Source of the DNA: Corallococcus coralloides DSM 2259
Lineage (GTDB): Bacteria > Myxococcota > Myxococcia > Myxococcales > Myxococcaceae
Length of the DNA: 64,000 nt
Reading direction: 5' to 3'
Assembly (NCBI RefSeq): GCF_000255295.1
Contig: NC_017030.1
Coordinates: forward strand, 2,232,001-2,296,000
The position numbers and the translations under genes are program-made. The notes under the pieces are model-generated. The model was not told the origin of the DNA. It did not search any database and saw only the letters and a program-made list of their open reading frames with translations. Below are positions 36,335 to 44,855 of this stretch, piece by piece (the stretch's first letter is position 1; each line of letters opens with the position of its first letter).

Positions 36335-37333
36335 TCAAACTGGTGAGTCACGCCAGGTGTGTGGGCATTGGCGGCACTGGCGTGCCTTCGACGTTCGCGC
36401 CAGCGCACCGCACTTGGGACATCTGTTGATGACCAACTCGCCAGCGAGCTCCGCGCGCAGCCGCTGTTCAATCGCTCGGCCCAAGCCCGCTTTGCCTTCA
36501 GTGAGGAGCGAAAGTACAGCAGGGTCGTCCGTCAGCCATCGTGGCCCCTCCTGTGTCTGCACGGTATCCATCCACATTGCCTTGCGCTCGGCTTGCGTCA
36601 ACAGCTGTCCATGGTTCTGCTGGAGGTACTCCAGGAGCGGGTCACCCAGCGTCCGCCTGCCGGGCGCTGCTTCGGGTCGTCCCAACGCCTGGTCCACGGT
36701 GTGGCGCAACCTGTCGCCGCTTGCCAGCGCGGCAAGCTGGAAGCGCAGCACCTGCGTGACGAGGACGGATGCCCCGCCGTCGAGGATGCGCTCCGCGTGC
36801 TGGCGGGCCTGCACGGCTCGCCCGGCGCGGCGCAGAATGTCGACCACGCACGCAGCCTGCCAGCCTCTCCAATCGCCGGCCTCCCGCGTGGCCCCGGGCG
36901 AGGCCAACAGGGCGTCCGCCGCATCGGATCGCCACTGACTCGCGAGTTGCTCAGCGCCGGCATCATCCGCGACCCACGCGGCGTGCAGACGCGCATCGCC
37001 CGCTCCCGACAGGTCCCCTGCGGCTTCACTCACCAGGGCGGCGCGTAGAAAGCGGGTGGCGAGAGCGGGCGCGGACATGTCCGAACAAAGGGCGCGATAC
37101 GAATCGGACTGCACCAGGGCGCGCGCGGATGGGTGGGCTTTAGAGAGCTCGGCGGCGCAGTAGCCGCAGTTCGGACACTCTTGCACCCAGTGCGTCAGGG
37201 TCGAGCGCGCCATCCCAGCTGGCCTGCCGTCCAGGTCCGGAGTGCCGAACGTGGAGGTGCTGGCAATCAGGTGCTGCGCGTGCGACGCCCCACAGAGCGC
37301 ACAGTGGATGTCCTTGCTTATGATTTTCGTCAT
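36335..37333 (-). CDS. zinc-ribbon protein, DUF2225-like
   Basis: 332 residues, ATG at 37333. The N-terminus has Cys-Ala-Leu-Cys-Gly at about residue 11 and Cys-Pro-Asn-Cys-Gly-Tyr-Cys at about residue 53, the spacing seen in DUF2225 proteins. The end has a second ribbon (Cys-Pro-Lys-Cys-Gly then Cys-Arg-Gln-Cys). The middle is alpha-helical, of TPR type. DUF2225 proteins have no established function; the shape suggests a metal-stabilised scaffold. Confidence 0.7.
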   Translation of the reverse strand: MTKIISKDIHCALCGASHAQHLIASTSTFGTPDLDGRPAGMARSTLTHWVQECPNCGYCAAELSKAHPSARALVQSDSYRALCSDMSAPALATRFLRAALVSEAAGDLSGAGDARLHAAWVADDAGAEQLASQWRSDAADALLASPGATREAGDWRGWQAACVVDILRRAGRAVQARQHAERILDGGASVLVTQVLRFQLAALASGDRLRHTVDQALGRPEAAPGRRTLGDPLLEYLQQNHGQLLTQAERKAMWMDTVQTQEGPRWLTDDPAVLSLLTEGKAGLGRAIEQRLRAELAGELVINRCPKCGALARTSKARQCRQCPHTWRDSPV

Positions 37334-37562
37334 GGCCCGCCTCTCGTTGGGGCGCTATTGGAACTGACACGGAGTTGCCACTCAAGCTGGCGGCACCGGT
37401 TCACACCTCGGGCAATCCGTGCTCCCACGCACATGCGAGGAGGGTGAACGGACATCCAGCCCGAGAAGATGACTCCCCTGCTGGGTATCTCGCTCGGGAA
37501 ATGCGCTGAACCGGGCAGGGGGAGCGAGGTTCTTGGCAAAGCCAGGCCGGGATGGGAGATGG

Positions 37563-38465
37563 TTACCGCCCCAACAGCAGTCCCTTCGCGGTTTCCACGA
37601 AGAGGCGCAGGGGCGCCGATTGCTGGTCGCGGCTTGGGAAGTAGAGAAAGTACCCCGGCACAACAGGGGCATACGCTTCGAGCATGACCTCAAGTTCTCC
37701 CCGACGCAACTCATCGCGAATCCAGGCTTCCGGCGAGTACGCGAGGCCGAGCCCTCGCTTCGCAAGCGTCGAGCACAGGAGTCCGTCGTTGGTGACAATG
37801 CCGCCGCGCACCGGAACGCGCCAGGACTTGCGACCCCGCTCCAGCTCCCACGCGTACAGCGCGCCATTTGTCGGCGACCGGAACGTGATGCACTCATGCT
37901 CGAGCAGGTCCTCGGGGCGCTGCGGACGGCCATGCCTGGCCAGGTAGTCGGGTGTGCCGACCACGACGAAGCGGAAAGGCTCCGTGAGGCGCACTTGCAC
38001 CATGTCACGCTCAATGCTCTCGCTGAGGCGAATGCCGGCGTCGTAGCCGCCTGCGACGGTGTCCACGAAGCGCTCGTCGAGAACGAGCTCGATCTCGACA
38101 CGAGGGTATCTCTCGCGAAACGTTGGCAGCACGGGTTCAAGGATGAGCGACACCGCCGCATGCGGCACTGAGAGCCGGAGTCGCCCGACGACCTCACCGG
38201 GCTTCGCGGAGACCTCCGCGAGCGCGGCGGCGGTCTGGGCGAAAACGGGACCGACACGGTCGACGAGGCGGCGCCCAGCGTCCGTAAGAGAGACACTCCG
38301 CGTCGTGCGCTGAACAAGTACCACCCGCAGGCGCTCCTCGAGCTGCTGCACGGACTGGCTCACGGCCGAGCGCGAGATGCTGAGTTCGCGAGCGGCGCCG
38401 ATGAAGCTGTTGGCACGGGCGACCGCCAGGAATGCCTGGAGTTGCGCAAACGGGATGTCGTCCAT
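37563..38465 (-). CDS. LysR-family transcriptional regulator
   Basis: 300 residues, ATG at 38465. The N-terminal winged helix is canonical (Phe-Leu-Ala-Val-Ala-Arg-Ala-Asn-Ser-Phe, then Ser-Ala-Val-Ser-Gln-Ser-Val-Gln-Gln-Leu-Glu). The effector domain follows from about residue 90. It is divergent from the SDR gene at 38674 with about 208 bp between starts, the normal arrangement for a LysR protein controlling a single redox target. Confidence 0.93.
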   Translation of the reverse strand: MDDIPFAQLQAFLAVARANSFIGAARELSISRSAVSQSVQQLEERLRVVLVQRTTRSVSLTDAGRRLVDRVGPVFAQTAAALAEVSAKPGEVVGRLRLSVPHAAVSLILEPVLPTFRERYPRVEIELVLDERFVDTVAGGYDAGIRLSESIERDMVQVRLTEPFRFVVVGTPDYLARHGRPQRPEDLLEHECITFRSPTNGALYAWELERGRKSWRVPVRGGIVTNDGLLCSTLAKRGLGLAYSPEAWIRDELRRGELEVMLEAYAPVVPGYFLYFPSRDQQSAPLRLFVETAKGLLLGR

Positions 38466-38673
38466 GGCCTTGATTCAGTCCGTGCGGCCTCGATTGTCAA
38501 GTTCAGCTTACCAAGGCATCCATTGCTGGGCCCTTTTGCATCAAGGGCGTCGGGCGCATGTTGAGTTCGTCCTCGGGCGAAACGACGGCGAGGCGGGATG
38601 AAATCTGGCCGGGGCAGGGAGGCGAGGGCCTCCCTGGTGGTCTGCATTTCGATATCAGCCTGGAGAATAAGAC

Positions 38674-39441
38674 ATGAATCCGACGTATGACTTCAAGGGG
38701 CAGGTGGCCCTGGTGACCGGCGCAGCGATGGGAATGGGCCTCGCCGCGGCGCGAGCCTTCGCGCAGAGCGGAGCAGCTGTGGTGCTGGCGGATCGTGATG
38801 GGGATCTTGCCGCGAAGGAAGCAGCGAAGATCGTCGAAGAAGGCGGTATCGCCATCGGTGTGGCCTGCGACGTCACCGACGAGGCGCAGGTCTCCGCCGC
38901 GGTCGACCGGGCAGTGGCCGAGTATGGGCGGCTCGACATGGCGTTCAACAACGCTGGCATTCAGGTCCCCCCGAGTGACGCCGCGGAGGAGCCGGCGGAG
39001 AATTTTCATCGTGTTACGGCGGTCAACCAGTTCGGTGTCTGGGCGAGCATGAAGCACGAGCTGCGCGTCATGCGTGAGCAGGGGTCTGGCACGATTGTGA
39101 ACAACTCGTCGCTGGGCGGCTTGATCGGACTCCCGCAGCGCGCGGCGTACCATGGCACCAAGCACGCCGTGCTCGGCATGACCAAGAGCGCGGGCGTTGA
39201 GTACGCGCCGCGCGGCATCCGCATCAACGCGGTCTGCCCCGGTACCATCGACACGCCGATGGTGCAGGACATGCTGAAGGGCCAGGCCGATGCGATGGAA
39301 GGGATCTTGAAGGAGCAGTCGATTGGACGGCTCGGTCGGGCTGACGAGGTTGCAGCCGCCGTGCTGTGGCTGTGCAGTCCGGGCGCGAGTTTCGTGGTCG
39401 GCGTCGGCCTGCCGGTCGATGGCGGATTCACCGCACATTAG
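38674..39441 (+). CDS. short-chain dehydrogenase/reductase (SDR)
   Basis: 255 residues. Classical SDR with the cofactor motif Thr-Gly-Ala-Ala-Met-Gly-Met-Gly (about residues 15-22), an Asn-Asn-Ala-Gly motif, catalytic Ser in Asn-Ser-Ser, and Tyr-His-Gly-Thr-Lys. It closes with Val-Asp-Gly-Gly-Phe. NAD(P)-dependent oxidation or reduction of an unknown small substrate. Probably controlled by the divergent LysR regulator. Its stop codon lies directly against the left inverted repeat of an IS701-like element. Confidence 0.92.
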   Translation: MNPTYDFKGQVALVTGAAMGMGLAAARAFAQSGAAVVLADRDGDLAAKEAAKIVEEGGIAIGVACDVTDEAQVSAAVDRAVAEYGRLDMAFNNAGIQVPPSDAAEEPAENFHRVTAVNQFGVWASMKHELRVMREQGSGTIVNNSSLGGLIGLPQRAAYHGTKHAVLGMTKSAGVEYAPRGIRINAVCPGTIDTPMVQDMLKGQADAMEGILKEQSIGRLGRADEVAAAVLWLCSPGASFVVGVGLPVDGGFTAH

Positions 39442-40430
39442 TCCTACAGCTGCAGTTTGAGGCCTCTGCGAAACAGTAGCCACCGCGACAGGCCCAGGTG
39501 CCGGTTGAGACGCATTCGCGCCCAGTCGTAGAGGCGTGGGCCCTTGGTGCCCGCGCCCGCGGACAGACGCCCCCAGGCCTCCGGCGGGACTTCCTGCACC
39601 ATGTCGCCCGGCTTCACCTGGGAGAAGCCCCGCCAGACGTGCGTGTTGGCAGCCACCGCCAGCACGTAGGGCTGGTGCAAGTCTTCGAGGAAGCGGCGCA
39701 GCGTGCTGTCGCGTCCATGGACTTCGTCCCCCACCACCCACGCGGGCTTCAGTCCCGCTCCCAGCGCCCGCTGCAGCATGCCTTGTGCGAGAGCGGGCTT
39801 GGATTCGAAGCCCACCTCGTCGGGAAGCCCTCCCGCATGGCGGCGGGCACTGTCCTGCGTCCACGGCTCCGGCAGGTACAGCTCCCGGTCCACCAGCGCA
39901 TGCCCCAGAGGGGTCACGTACGAGAGGAAGACGCCCACCTGCGCGTTTTCCACCTTGCCCGCCGTACCCGTGTACTGGCGCGCCACGCCGACGGACTTCT
40001 CTCCCTTCTTCAGGAAGCCCGTCTCGTCCACCGCCAGAGTGCCGCCTTCGCCCAACGCCTTGCGTGCGTACTCCAGCACGTCGTCGCGCACCGCATCCGC
40101 GTCCCACTTCGCACGCAGTAGCAGGTGCTGGAAGGCCTAGGGCGCTCGATGCCCCGCATCCTCCGAAAGGCCCCACATATTCTTGCGCTGCGCTCGCCCC
40201 AGCAGGGCCTTCACGTACTCGACTGCGGTGGCATGCGCCTCGCGCCTGCGGAAGTGCGGCGGCAGCCAGGCGCCTACCGACTCCAGTTCCGTCACGAGAC
40301 AGCCAACCAGCCGGACTTCCGGTGCTTGCGCTTCCATGGCCGATGGCTGCTGCATGGGAAGTCTCGCTCCTCCCCCCTCCTGTTTCTTCAAGAGGAGACC
40401 CGCGGAGCCTTCCGAACTACAGCTGTAGGA
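39442..40430. mobile_element. miniature IS701-like element (copy 1) with terminal inverted repeats
   Basis: A 989-bp element bounded by a 16-bp inverted repeat: TCCTACAGCTGCAGTT at 39442-39457, and its complement with one mismatch at 40415-40430. It carries one transposase gene on the minus strand that is both interrupted and shortened. No clear target duplication is visible (TTAG on the left, CCAA on the right). It is shorter than a full IS701-type element because the 3' part of the transposase has been deleted internally, so it can only move if a transposase is supplied in trans. Confidence 0.8.
39444..40391 (-). pseudogene. IS701-family transposase, amber codon and C-terminal deletion
   Basis: The frame begins around 40391 (or the ATG at 40355), and the N-terminal domain runs to an in-frame TAG at 40137-40139, where copy 2 (55.1 kb) has a Tyr codon. 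After the TAG the DDE domain continues (Asp-Glu-Thr-Gly-Phe-Leu-Lys-Lys-Gly, then Trp-Val-Val-Gly-Asp-Glu-Val). It then jumps after His-Leu-Gly-Leu-Ser-Arg straight to the terminal repeat, lacking about 100 C-terminal residues present in copy 2. Not functional. Confidence 0.82.
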
Positions 40431-40466
40431 CCAAGCTCCAGCCCGCGGGCGCTGAGTGGCGCGTGC

Positions 40467-41195
40467 GATGGCTGCGTGGGACGGCGGACGTCAACCGCCA
40501 GGGCAGCGGCACGACCACGGTGCGGGTGACGCTCATTTTCCTTCGTGGGTGCGCGTCGGCTTGCCTGTGGCGGAGATGGATCAGTCCTCGAAGCATGAAG
40601 GCCGGTGCCGAAGCTCATGTCGCTCAGCACCAGCCAACTCTTCTCTTGGTACGGGACTACGTGGCGCCATTGCTCCGGACCTGCCACGACCCACGCTGAA
40701 TCTCCACCGACTTACACTGTTGATTGGAGACGTCCCAGGTGAATGTCAGCTTGTCATTGTCCTTGAGTGCGTAAACGAGATCGACAAAGGCCTGAGGCGG
40801 GTTGTTCAGGAGACAGGTCCCGTCGTTGCCGTTGACGTCCCTGGCATGGCAAAACAATCTCTGGGTTGCTCCCAAGACCGTATTGTCCACCTTGATCTGG
40901 CACTGAATGACGGACTTTGAATCAGACGAGTTCTGCACGCCAATGATCGAACCCGCCGCAGTAGCCGTGCCCGACGCAGGAATGGAGAGGTAGATTTCAA
41001 AATTCGTCTTGTCGCCCGCGACGGCGACTGTGGACAGAAGGGTAACGCAAACAAAGGCCAATTTCGCGACTTTCATGAGTCCTCGATGTGTGTGGATTGG
41101 TGCAGCGCTCAAGGTATATTTTGCCGAAATGAATTGTCAAACGACTCCGGTCTAGGCTTTTGGTGCGTAAGTGCTATCCGCTACGCCCATGTGCT
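40467..41195. repeat. 729-bp direct repeat, copy 1
   Basis: Nearly identical to 55272-55999. It spans a short non-coding stretch, the whole gene for a 139-residue exported protein (minus strand) and its upstream region, ending at a shared CTACGCCCATGTGCT. In both places it lies between an IS701-type transposase remnant and an IS30 end, so the larger unit was duplicated together. Confidence 0.88.
40657..41076 (-). CDS. exported 139-residue protein, copy 1
   Basis: 139 residues from the ATG at 41076. Signal peptide of about 20 residues (Lys near the start, hydrophobic Leu-Ala-Phe-Val-Cys-Val core, Ala-Val-Ala cleavage site). The mature part is beta-rich with four Cys, a Thr-Asn-Phe-Glu-Ile-Tyr-Leu-Ser strand and a Leu-Thr-Phe-Thr-Trp-Asp-Val strand. 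No family recognised. The second copy at 55462-55881 differs at only a few residues. The local DNA is lower in GC than the rest of the window, suggesting foreign origin. Confidence 0.72.
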   Translation of the reverse strand: MKVAKLAFVCVTLLSTVAVAGDKTNFEIYLSIPASGTATAAGSIIGVQNSSDSKSVIQCQIKVDNTVLGATQRLFCHARDVNGNDGTCLLNNPPQAFVDLVYALKDNDKLTFTWDVSNQQCKSVEIQRGSWQVRSNGAT

Positions 41196-41262
41196 CAGTT
41201 GGGATGTGCGAGCCTCGTCCGGAATGCGTCGGCGTGTGTTGAGTTGTCTGGTGTTTGGGACG

Positions 41263-41592
41263 GTGCACTCAGTCGGTCAACGCGACACCTGTTGCAGTTT
41301 GGCTGCTGGAGACTCGAACTCCAGGGTCTTCCGGGGGCGCTGATTCAGTTTGAGCGCCACCGAGTACAGCTGCCTCTGCGTGAACGTCGAAACGTCCGTT
41401 CCATCCGGGATGTACTGCCGAAGGAGCCAGTGGGTGTTCTCGTTCGTTCCTCGCTGCCAAGGCTTCCGGGGCTCGCAGAAGTAGATGGCGAAGTCAGTCG
41501 CCATCGCGAACTCCCGGCGCCTCACCAGTGCGGACGACGCTGGTGCTGTCCTTGCTTGCCACCTTCACGAGCATCGTGAAGCGAGAGTGTCG
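41263..41592 (-). pseudogene. IS30-family transposase, C-terminal remnant with inverted repeat
   Basis: It starts with the same inverted-repeat end as the complete IS30 at 56872 (GGTGCACTCA-type, then CGGTCAACGC). It encodes the last 80 residues of the transposase (Phe-Cys-Glu-Pro-Arg-Lys-Pro-Trp-Gln-Arg-Gly-Thr-Asn-Glu-Asn, then the Lys-Thr-Leu-Glu-Phe end). About 75 bp are missing near 41530, and the match stops at about 41592. The Asn-Arg-Phe of the complete copy is His-Trp-Leu here. Confidence 0.8.
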
Positions 41593-41785
41593 CTTTGGGC
41601 TTCTCGGCCATCTGCATTCGCACCGATGCTCTTTCGCTCTCCGTCGAGCTTGCGCAGCTGTGTGAGGTCATGCCCCTTCAACACGAGGCGACCGCGCTCG
41701 ATTCAGCGGGGGGTGGAGAGCCGAGGGCGCCCTCTTCAACACCGCGAGCCAGAATCCCTTGGGATTCAGGGGCTCAAGAGCGAAG

Positions 41786-41869
41786 GCCCAAAAGCAAAAA
41801 GGCCCTGCCGGGTTAGGGCAGGGCCTTCTTTTTTGCTCCCCGAATGAAGCCTTGTGCGAACTCGTTCTC
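41786..41869. repeat. dispersed terminator-bearing repeat, copy A
   Basis: Core AAAAGCAAAAAGGCCCTGCC, a short loop, GGGCAGGGCC, a T-run, then TGCTCCCCGAATGAAGCC and a GAACTCGTTCTC tail. Related copies are at 44555, 50138, 53067 and 62510, with a truncated one at 9917. Similarity to copy B continues for about 60 bp upstream. Confidence 0.85.
41799..41834 (+). terminator. rho-independent terminator within repeat A
   Basis: Stem AAGGCCCTGCC (41799-41809) pairs with GGCAGGGCCTT (41817-41827), followed by a six-T run. The A-run on the other side makes it potentially bidirectional. Confidence 0.8.
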
Positions 41870-41877
41870 GGGTTTGC

Positions 41878-42000
41878 TCTGGATGGCTCGGGCTGCTGTG
41901 CGCTGAGAGCGCTCTTCGTAGAGTCCCACTTCGTCGCAAAGCGGGATGAGCGTGGACGGGCCCGAGCGCTTTTCCGGCGGCTGCCATCGTGGCATTCCTT
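41878..42000 (+). pseudogene. deletion scar of a DHFR-like/GFA gene pair
   Basis: This stretch matches, in order, the upstream leader of the DHFR-like gene at 53632-54186 (GGCTCGGGCTGCTGTGCGC through GTCCCAC), then the last codons of that gene (CGTCGCAAAGCGGGATGA), then the first 11 codons of the overlapping GFA gene (Met-Ser-Val-Asp-Gly-Pro-Glu-Arg-Phe-Ser-Gly). The whole DHFR coding region between two CCAC tetranucleotides is absent. After the GFA start the match is lost. Confidence 0.65.
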
Positions 42001-42055
42001 TTTATGCATTTTCGGCCTTCCCGCAGGATGCTCATGACTTTTCATTCTGCGAGCC

Positions 42056-42958
42056 TCATTGGCGAGCTACCGCGACTTCGCGGGCCAGTGCGACGAACGC
42101 CGTGTGAGCGGCCGAGGAATTGCGCCGGCCAGGGTAGTAGAGGCAGAGCCGAGCGAGCTCCGGTGTCCAGTCCTCGAGCACGCGAACGAGGCGTCCCGCT
42201 TCGATGTCGCCTCGCACGTCCGGCTCCATGAAGAAGCCGAGTCCGATGCCCTCCAGGACTGCGATCCGCGAGAGGCTGGCCTCGTCCAGCGTGATGGGCC
42301 CCGTCACATCGATCAGGGCCGTCTGCCCCCGCTTACGGAACTCCCACCGGAAGAGGCTGCCGTTCGGCAAGCGCACCCGGATACACCGATGACGGAAGAG
42401 GTCCGATGGGACGCGCGGCCGACCGTGCTTCTTCAGGTACGCCGGCGAAGCGACGATGGCATGGCGTTGGGGCTCTCCCAGCGGAATTGCAATCATGTCG
42501 GTGGGCACGAGGTTCGCCATCCGCACGCCGAAGTCGAACCCCTCGGCGACGACGTCGACCAGCCGGCCTTCGGTCACGACGTCGACATGCACGTCCGGAT
42601 GGCGGCGGAGGTACTCCAGCACCAGTGGCGCGAGGATCTCGCGCGCCGCTGTCGCAAATGTGTTGATGCGCAGCATACCGGACGGCTTTGCCTGCTGGGC
42701 GCGAGCCGCGTCCATCGCGCCGCGGATGTCCTCGAGTCCCGGAGCCACCTGTTCGACGAACGCTCTGCCGGCGTCGGTCAGCGAGACGCTGCGCGTCGTG
42801 CGGTTGAAGAGGCGGACGCCAAGATGTGCTTCGAGCTTCGCGATCGTGCTGCTCATCGCCGTCGTCGACATCCCGAGATCGAGGGCAGCGCCGCGAAACG
42901 AGCTCCTGCGAGCGACGGCGAGGACGGCATCGAGATCATTCAGTCCGGGTTGATACAT
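42056..42958 (-). CDS. LysR-family transcriptional regulator
   Basis: 300 residues. The ATG at 42958 is chosen because it gives the standard LysR start ([12 protein letters not shown]); an upstream ATG would add nine residues. The winged helix contains Ser-Ser-Thr-Ile-Ala-Lys-Leu-Glu. It is divergent from a small NTF2-like gene and an SDR gene, which it probably regulates. It is related to, but clearly distinct from, the LysR protein at 37563. Confidence 0.92.
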   Translation of the reverse strand: MYQPGLNDLDAVLAVARRSSFRGAALDLGMSTTAMSSTIAKLEAHLGVRLFNRTTRSVSLTDAGRAFVEQVAPGLEDIRGAMDAARAQQAKPSGMLRINTFATAAREILAPLVLEYLRRHPDVHVDVVTEGRLVDVVAEGFDFGVRMANLVPTDMIAIPLGEPQRHAIVASPAYLKKHGRPRVPSDLFRHRCIRVRLPNGSLFRWEFRKRGQTALIDVTGPITLDEASLSRIAVLEGIGLGFFMEPDVRGDIEAGRLVRVLEDWTPELARLCLYYPGRRNSSAAHTAFVALAREVAVARQ

Positions 42959-43038
42959 TGATAGTCCTGTATGTCGGGATGTCACATCCTACTTTGTCCC
43001 TGTTGAGCGGGCAATCGCGCGGGCTTACGTCTTGGGTC

Positions 43039-43350
43039 ATGACAATGCACCCATCAGTTCGAGCCTATTTCGACGCGGACAGTGCCACGCCGCTCCACGC
43101 CTTCGCGCCCGATGCCGTTGTCGAGGATGAGGGACATCGGCATGTCGGGCATGCGGCCATCGACGAATGGTGGCGTGACTCCCAGGTGAAGTATCAGGCC
43201 GTCGCGCAGCCGATCGAGGTGAACGCGAAGGACGATGCCTGCGAGGTTCGCGCGAAAGTGACGGGCCAGTTTCCCGGCAGTCCCATCACGCTCACCTTTG
43301 CGTTCCGGATGAAGGGCGATCGGATCGCGGCTTTGAGCATCGGCGCGTGA
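43039..43350 (+). CDS. NTF2/SnoaL-like small protein
   Basis: 103 residues from the ATG at 43039. It fits the nuclear-transport-factor-2-like fold: a Val-Arg-Ala-Tyr-Phe-Asp-Ala-Asp helix, a [10 protein letters not shown] strand, a Gly-His-Ala-Ala-Ile-Asp-Glu-Trp-Trp helix, and a final Leu-Thr-Phe-Ala-Phe strand. Such proteins are often isomerases or cyclases, or have unknown small-ligand roles. Cotranscribed with the SDR gene that follows by about 40 bp. Confidence 0.85.
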   Translation: MTMHPSVRAYFDADSATPLHAFAPDAVVEDEGHRHVGHAAIDEWWRDSQVKYQAVAQPIEVNAKDDACEVRAKVTGQFPGSPITLTFAFRMKGDRIAALSIGA

Positions 43351-43391
43351 GTCGCGATGCCTATTTCAACCCTGCGGAAGGAGATGACGTG

Positions 43392-44138
43392 ATGAGAGAG
43401 CTAGAGGGTAGGCGCGCGCTCGTGACGGGCGGAACGAAGGGCATCGGCAAGGCGGTGGTCGCATGGCTGCGCGCGGCCGGCGCGACGGTGCTGACGACCG
43501 CGCGGGAGGGAACGGGCGAGGGCTTCATCGCCGCCGATGTCGCCACGGCCGAGGGCTGCGCGCGCGTCGTGAAGGCCGCCGGAGCAGTGGACATCCTGGT
43601 CCACGTCGTGGGGGGAACGTCGGCGCCGGCGGGCGGCTTCTCCGTCCTCGACGACGACGCGTGGCAGAAGACGATCGACCTGAACCTGATGGCGGCGGTG
43701 CGTCTCGACCGGGCACTGGTCCCCGGAATGCGCGAGCGCCGGACCGGCGCGGTCGTGCACGTGACGTCGATCCAGCGGCAGATGCCGCTTCATGAGGCGA
43801 CGACCGCGTACGCCTCGGCCAAGGCCGCACTCTCGAACTACAGCAAGGCCCTCTCGAAGGAGGTCGCGCCGCAGGGCGTGCGCGTGAATCGCGTGTCACC
43901 GGGCTGGGTCGAAACCGAGGCCTCCGTCGGATTCATGAGCGAGATCGCGGCGAAGAACGGCACCGACGAGGCGGGCGCGAAGGAGCTCGTGATGCGCTCG
44001 CTCGGCGGAATTCCTCTCGGGCGCCCCGCGCGTCCGGCCGAGGTCGCCGAGCTGATCGGGTTTCTCGTCTCGGACCGAGCGAGCGCGATCACCGGGGCGG
44101 AGTGCGTGATCGACGGCGGGACGGTGCCCGTGAGCTAG
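43392..44138 (+). CDS. short-chain dehydrogenase/reductase (SDR)
   Basis: 248 residues; ATG at 43392 (GTG at 43389 is an alternative) with a GGAAGGAGA site. Motifs: Thr-Gly-Gly-Thr-Lys-Gly-Ile-Gly cofactor loop, His-Val-Val-Gly-Gly in place of the usual Asn-Asn-Ala-Gly, catalytic Thr-Ser and Tyr-Ala-Ser-Ala-Lys, and the end Val-Ile-Asp-Gly-Gly-Thr-Val-Pro. The C-terminus is very similar to the SDR fragment at 7446-7668. It forms an operon with the NTF2-like gene under the divergent LysR regulator. Confidence 0.92.
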   Translation: MRELEGRRALVTGGTKGIGKAVVAWLRAAGATVLTTAREGTGEGFIAADVATAEGCARVVKAAGAVDILVHVVGGTSAPAGGFSVLDDDAWQKTIDLNLMAAVRLDRALVPGMRERRTGAVVHVTSIQRQMPLHEATTAYASAKAALSNYSKALSKEVAPQGVRVNRVSPGWVETEASVGFMSEIAAKNGTDEAGAKELVMRSLGGIPLGRPARPAEVAELIGFLVSDRASAITGAECVIDGGTVPVS

Positions 44139-44153
44139 CAGGCTGCTGAAAAA

Positions 44154-44185
44154 CTCCGGTGCGGGGACGACCTCCCGCACCGGAG
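44154..44185 (+). terminator. 12-bp perfect hairpin after the SDR gene
   Basis: CTCCGGTGCGGG (44154-44165) pairs perfectly with CCCGCACCGGAG (44174-44185) around an 8-nt loop. There is no T-run, so it may act weakly as a terminator, or belong to an IS end: the preceding GCAGGCTGCTGAAAAACTCC resembles IS1182-type terminal repeats. Confidence 0.5.
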
Positions 44186-44214
44186 CAGGGTCTCCTCCTG
44201 ACCTGGTGAGCCAG

Positions 44215-44505
44215 GAGCCTCCGGACGACAAGGGCAGCCCCACCGTCGACTTCCACGGCGAGAAGAGAAGCAGCGCCGCGCACGCGTCAACGACCGACCC
44301 GGAGTCGAGGCTGGCGCGCAGAGGATGCCGGGTATGACGTGCAGTGCTTCGTGGAAGCTGTACGGGAGCGACGGATGACTCCGCACGTGGCCCAAACGCG
44401 GGACGTGCGCCGGGCCAGCCGAATCGACGGCCGGGCCCCCCGCCATACGGGCTGCGCCATGCCAGCGCGCGCTCTTCAGCACCGCGAGGGAAATCCCTGG
44501 GGATT
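44215..44505 (+). pseudogene. IS1182-like transposase remnants
   Basis: Two adjoining frames match consecutive parts of IS1182-type transposases. The first (to a stop at 44337) holds Val-Asp-Phe-His-Gly-Glu-Lys-Arg and Ala-Ser-Thr-Thr-Asp-Pro-Glu-Ser-Arg-Leu. The second (from about 44339) holds Phe-Val-Glu-Ala-Val-Arg-Glu-Arg, Thr-Pro-His-Val-Ala-Gln and Ile-Asp-Gly-Arg. Sequence between the two parts is lost and both ends are missing. The match ends where repeat copy B begins. Confidence 0.65.
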
Positions 44506-44635
44506 CAGCGGCTTGAGCACGAAGGCCCCGCGGTATTCATCGCGAGGCCCGGGGAAAAGCAAAAAGGCCCTGCCGGTTTAGGGCAGGGCCTTCTTTTTTT
44601 GCTCCCCGAATGAAGCCCTGCGCGAACTCGTTCTC
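44475..44635. repeat. dispersed terminator-bearing repeat, copy B
   Basis: The core from 44555 is nearly identical to copies A and C. The upstream part shares the CTCTTCAGCACCGCGAG block with copy A and the GCACGAAGGCCCCGCG block with copy D. About 60 bp further downstream (from 44680) a second shared block, ATATTCAGTG then TTTCAAGGAGGGG, matches copy E. These mixed similarities show a mosaic family. Confidence 0.82.
44564..44600 (+). terminator. rho-independent terminator within repeat B
   Basis: Stem AAGGCCCTGCC (44564-44574) pairs with GGCAGGGCCTT (44582-44592), followed by a seven-T run; an A-run precedes it, so it can act in both directions. Confidence 0.8.
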
Positions 44636-44855
44636 TGCTCGTCTCTGAGAGGACTCAAACCCTCTGAACGGTCGAAGGCGAGTAATATTCAGTGCTTTCA
44701 AGGAGGGGCTGCTAGCGCCCTTCAATCGGTCCTCGACTGAACCTCCGCAAACTTCATCGATGCGATGGAATAGTGCCCTCTTGGCAGTGAGGCCCCAGGA
44801 CGCATTCACCGGTTCGCCTACCGCGGTCCCCGCGTCAGCCGCCGTGATCGGGGCT

